From Xylocopa sonorina (taxonomy: Eukaryota; Arthropoda; Insecta; Hymenoptera; Apidae), in contig NW_027490175.1 in assembly GCF_050948175.1 (NCBI RefSeq), forward strand, positions 1 to 64,000: a stretch of DNA of 64,000 bases, written 5' to 3'. This document shows positions 61,896 through 64,000 of the stretch, piece after piece. The position numbers and the translations under genes are program-made. A model generated the notes under the pieces. The model had not been told where the DNA came from. It ran no database searches and worked only from the letters and a program-made list of their open reading frames with translations. Position 1 is the first letter of the stretch. Every line of letters starts with the position of its first letter.

Positions 61896-64000
61896 TTGCT
61901 AGGAAATAGAGTTTGCAGATGTCTACGTATCGTAGCAAGCGTGTTATAATGCTTCTTAAAACGAGATATCGCATCTCATTTCTATGTTTCATGACAACAT
62001 ATAATATTCATTGCGAAGTGTTATGTATACCTCGCATACACTTCAAATGAATGTAAATGCGACACTTCCTTGCTAGGAAATAGCGATTGCAGATGTATAC
62101 GTATCGAAGCAACAGAGTTCTAATGCTTCTTGAAACGGGATATCGCATCTCATTTCTATGTTTCATGATAAGATATAACATTCATTGCGAATTGACATGC
62201 ATACCTCGTATTCACTTCAAAAGAATGTAAATGCGACACTTCCTTCCTAGGAAGTAGCGTTTGCAGATGTCTACGAATCGAAGCAATAGAGTTCTAATGC
62301 TTCTTAAATCGCGATATCGCATCTCATTTCTATGTTTCATGATAAGATATAATATTCATTGCGAAGATTCATGTATTCTTCGTATTCACTTCAAATGAAT
62401 GTAAATGCGACACTTCCTTGCTAGGAAATAGCGTTTGCAGATGTCTACGAATCGAAGCAATAGAGTTCTAATGCTTCTTAAAACGATATATCGCATCTCA
62501 TTCCTATGTTTCATGATAAGATATAATATTCAGTGCGAAGTGTCATGTATTCCTCGTATTCTCTTCAGAGGAATGTAAAGGCGACACTTCCTCGCGATGG
62601 AAATACCGATTACAGATGTCCACGTATCGTAGCTATAGAGTTCTGATGCTTGTTACATCGCGATGTCGCATTTCATTACTGTGTTTCGTGATAAGGTACA
62701 ATATACGTCGTGGAGTGTTATGTATACCTCGTATTCACTTCAAAAGACTGTAATAGCGGCACATCCTTGCTAAGAAATAGCGTTTCCAGATGTCTACGTA
62801 TCGCAACAATAGAGTTCTAATGCTTCTTAAAACGCGATATCGCATCTCACTTCTATGTGTCATGATGAGATATAATATTCATTGCGAAGTGTCATGTATA
62901 CCTCATATTCACTTCAAAAGAATGTAAATATGACACTTCCTTGCCAGGAAATAGCGCATCCAAATGTCTACGTATAGAAACAATAGGGTACTAATGCTTC
63001 TTAGAACGAGACTTCGCTTCTCATTTCTATGTTTCATGAAAGGATATAATATTCATTCCGAAGTGTCATGTAAACCTCGTATTCACTTCAAAAGAGTGTA
63101 AATGCGACACTTCCTTGCTAGAAAATAGTGTTTGCAGATGTCTACGTATCGTAGCAATAGGGTTCTAACGCTTCTTAAAACGCGATATCGCATCTCATTT
63201 CTATGTGTCATGATGAGATATAATATTCATTGCGAAGTGTCATGTATACCTCGTATTCAATTCAATAGTATGTAAATGCGATACTTCCTTGCTAGGAAAT
63301 AGCGTTTTCAGATGTCTACGTATAGAAACAATAGGGTACTAGTGCTTCTTAGAACGAGACTTCGCTTCTCATTTCTATGTTTCATGATAAGATAAAATAT
63401 TCATTGCAAAGTGTCATGTATACCTCGTATTCACTTCAAAAGAATGTAAATAGGACACTTCCATGCTAGGAAATAGCGTTTGCAGATGTCTACGTATCGT
63501 AGCAATGGAGTTCTAATGCTTCTTAAATCGCGATATCGCATCTCATTTCATTGTTTCGTGATGATATAATATTCAATGCAAAGTGTCATGTAAACCTCGT
63601 ATTCACTTCAAAAGAATGTAAATGCGACACTTCCTTGCTGGGAAATAGAGTTTGCAGATGTCTACTTATCGTAGCAATAGAGTTCTAAAGCTTCTTAAAA
63701 CGCAATACCGCACCTCACTTCTATGTTTCATGATGATATAATATTCACTGCGATGTGTCATGTATACCTCGTATTCGCTTCGAAAGAATGTAAATGCGAC
63801 ACTTCCTTGCTAGGAAATAGAGTTTGCAGATGTCAACGTATCGTAGCAATAGAGTTCTAACGCTTCTTAAAATGCGATGTAGCATCTCATTTCTATGTCC
63901 CATGATAAGATATAGTATCCATTGCCAAGTGTTATGTTTTCCTCGACTACACTTCAAATGAATGTAAATGCGACACTTCCTTGCTAGGAAATAGCGTTTG
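61896..64000. repeat. Right-hand mixed satellite
   Basis: Starts with two pentamer-type monomers (61896-62155) equivalent to 59635-59895 at an offset of 2261 bp. It then runs into mixed monomers with small deletions, such as GTGATGATATAATATTC near 63558 and CATGATGATATAATATTC near 63729. The array runs off the end of the window mid-monomer. No gene or other element is present. Confidence 0.82.
62830..63390. repeat. Local dimer duplication near the right end
   Basis: The monomer pair with CTATGTGTCATGATGAG, then CGTATAGAAACAATAGGG and GAACGAGACTTCGCTTC occurs at about 62832-63040 and again at 63180-63390, an offset of 348 bp (TTGCCAGG at 62941, TTGCTAGG at 63289). The copies differ at several sites, including GCGCATCC versus GCGTTTTC. 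Confidence 0.78.

Larger units (their letters stand above)
1..64000. repeat. 174-bp satellite DNA array filling the whole window
   Basis: The anchor CGACAC (or a one-base variant) recurs every 174 bp: 51, 225, 399, 573, 747, 921, 1095, 1269, 1443, 1617 and onward to 63971, about 368 periods. All monomers read in the same direction, and I saw no reverse-complement copy, foreign insertion or unique island. The consensus I assembled by eye has 32 C and 30 G in 174 bases. Recognisable landmarks in each monomer, numbered from the AATGTAAATG before the anchor, are TTCCTTGCTAGGAA (17-30), CTACGTATCGAAG or CTACGTATCGTAG (48-60), GCGATATCGC (88-97), AATATT (128-133) and GTATAC (150-155). Known: tandem satellites with near-nucleosomal monomers and higher-order repeats are typical of centromeric or pericentromeric heterochromatin in animals and plants. 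Inferred: this is such an array. I do not recognise the family, and centromere function cannot be shown from sequence alone. Confidence 0.98.

Noticed and set aside
1..64000. CRISPR array
   Set aside because: The repeats are contiguous 174-bp units with no unique spacers, no short conserved direct repeat alternating with variable sequence and no cas genes. The pattern is a eukaryotic satellite.
1..64000. Transposable element, long terminal repeat or inverted monomer within the array
   Set aside because: The CGACAC anchor keeps the 174-bp phase except for indels of about 20 bp or less or whole monomers, leaving no room for an insertion. I saw no reverse-complement anchor such as GGAAGTGTCGCATTT on the plus strand.
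1..64000. Identification of the satellite with a named family such as Arabidopsis CEN180 or primate alpha satellite
   Set aside because: The monomer length is similar, but I could not recall a convincing sequence match, and length alone is not evidence. The family and species are left open.

Overview
The whole 64 kb window is one uninterrupted tandem array of a satellite DNA. The basic monomer is 174 bp, AT-rich (about 36% GC on a consensus I built by eye), and every monomer I followed runs head to tail in the same orientation. Counting the recurring CGACAC anchor from position 51 to position 63971 gives about 368 monomer periods, with an average spacing just under 174 bp because of a few small deletions. 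I found no gene, no tRNA or rRNA, no transposon or other insertion, no inverted monomer and no unique-sequence island. The short open frames present are by-products of the repeat. This is eukaryotic constitutive heterochromatin of the centromeric or pericentromeric kind. The near-nucleosomal monomer length and the higher-order repeats (HORs) fit a centromeric satellite, but nothing in the sequence proves centromere function. I do not recognise the satellite family and cannot name the taxon. The marked excess of CpG argues against a long history of methylation-driven CpG loss.

Layout, left to right. 1-900: mixed monomers with one fresh monomer duplication. 901-11680: two adjacent, nearly identical copies of a 31-monomer HOR (A, 5390 bp). 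11681-12074: a short bridge. 12075-20650: an 18-monomer HOR (B, 3127 bp) in two full copies plus a third partial copy that has gained one monomer; about 1.0 kb of each full B unit is a module of HOR A. 20651-35356: HOR C family, with units of 22 and 24 monomers plus a 2.7 kb block recopied 10603 bp away. 35357-36891: a bridge sharing pieces with C and D. 36892-46097: HOR D, 28 monomers per unit, two copies that differ by whole-monomer gains and losses. 46098-56236: more diverged, mostly monomeric satellite with only small local duplications. 56237-62155: younger short-period HORs, including a 5-monomer (870 bp) unit in three copies and a dimer (348 bp) doubled. 62156-64000: mixed monomers with one dimer duplication.

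No genes work together here. The biology on show is repeat turnover: unequal exchange at whole-monomer register, birth of hybrid HORs, and sequence features kept in most monomers (two short palindromes, a switchable hairpin and a high CpG count) that may be protein-binding or structural sites. Coordinates of block edges are approximate to about 10-20 bp, because the exchanges occurred inside homologous monomers. Identities were judged by reading, not by computed alignment.
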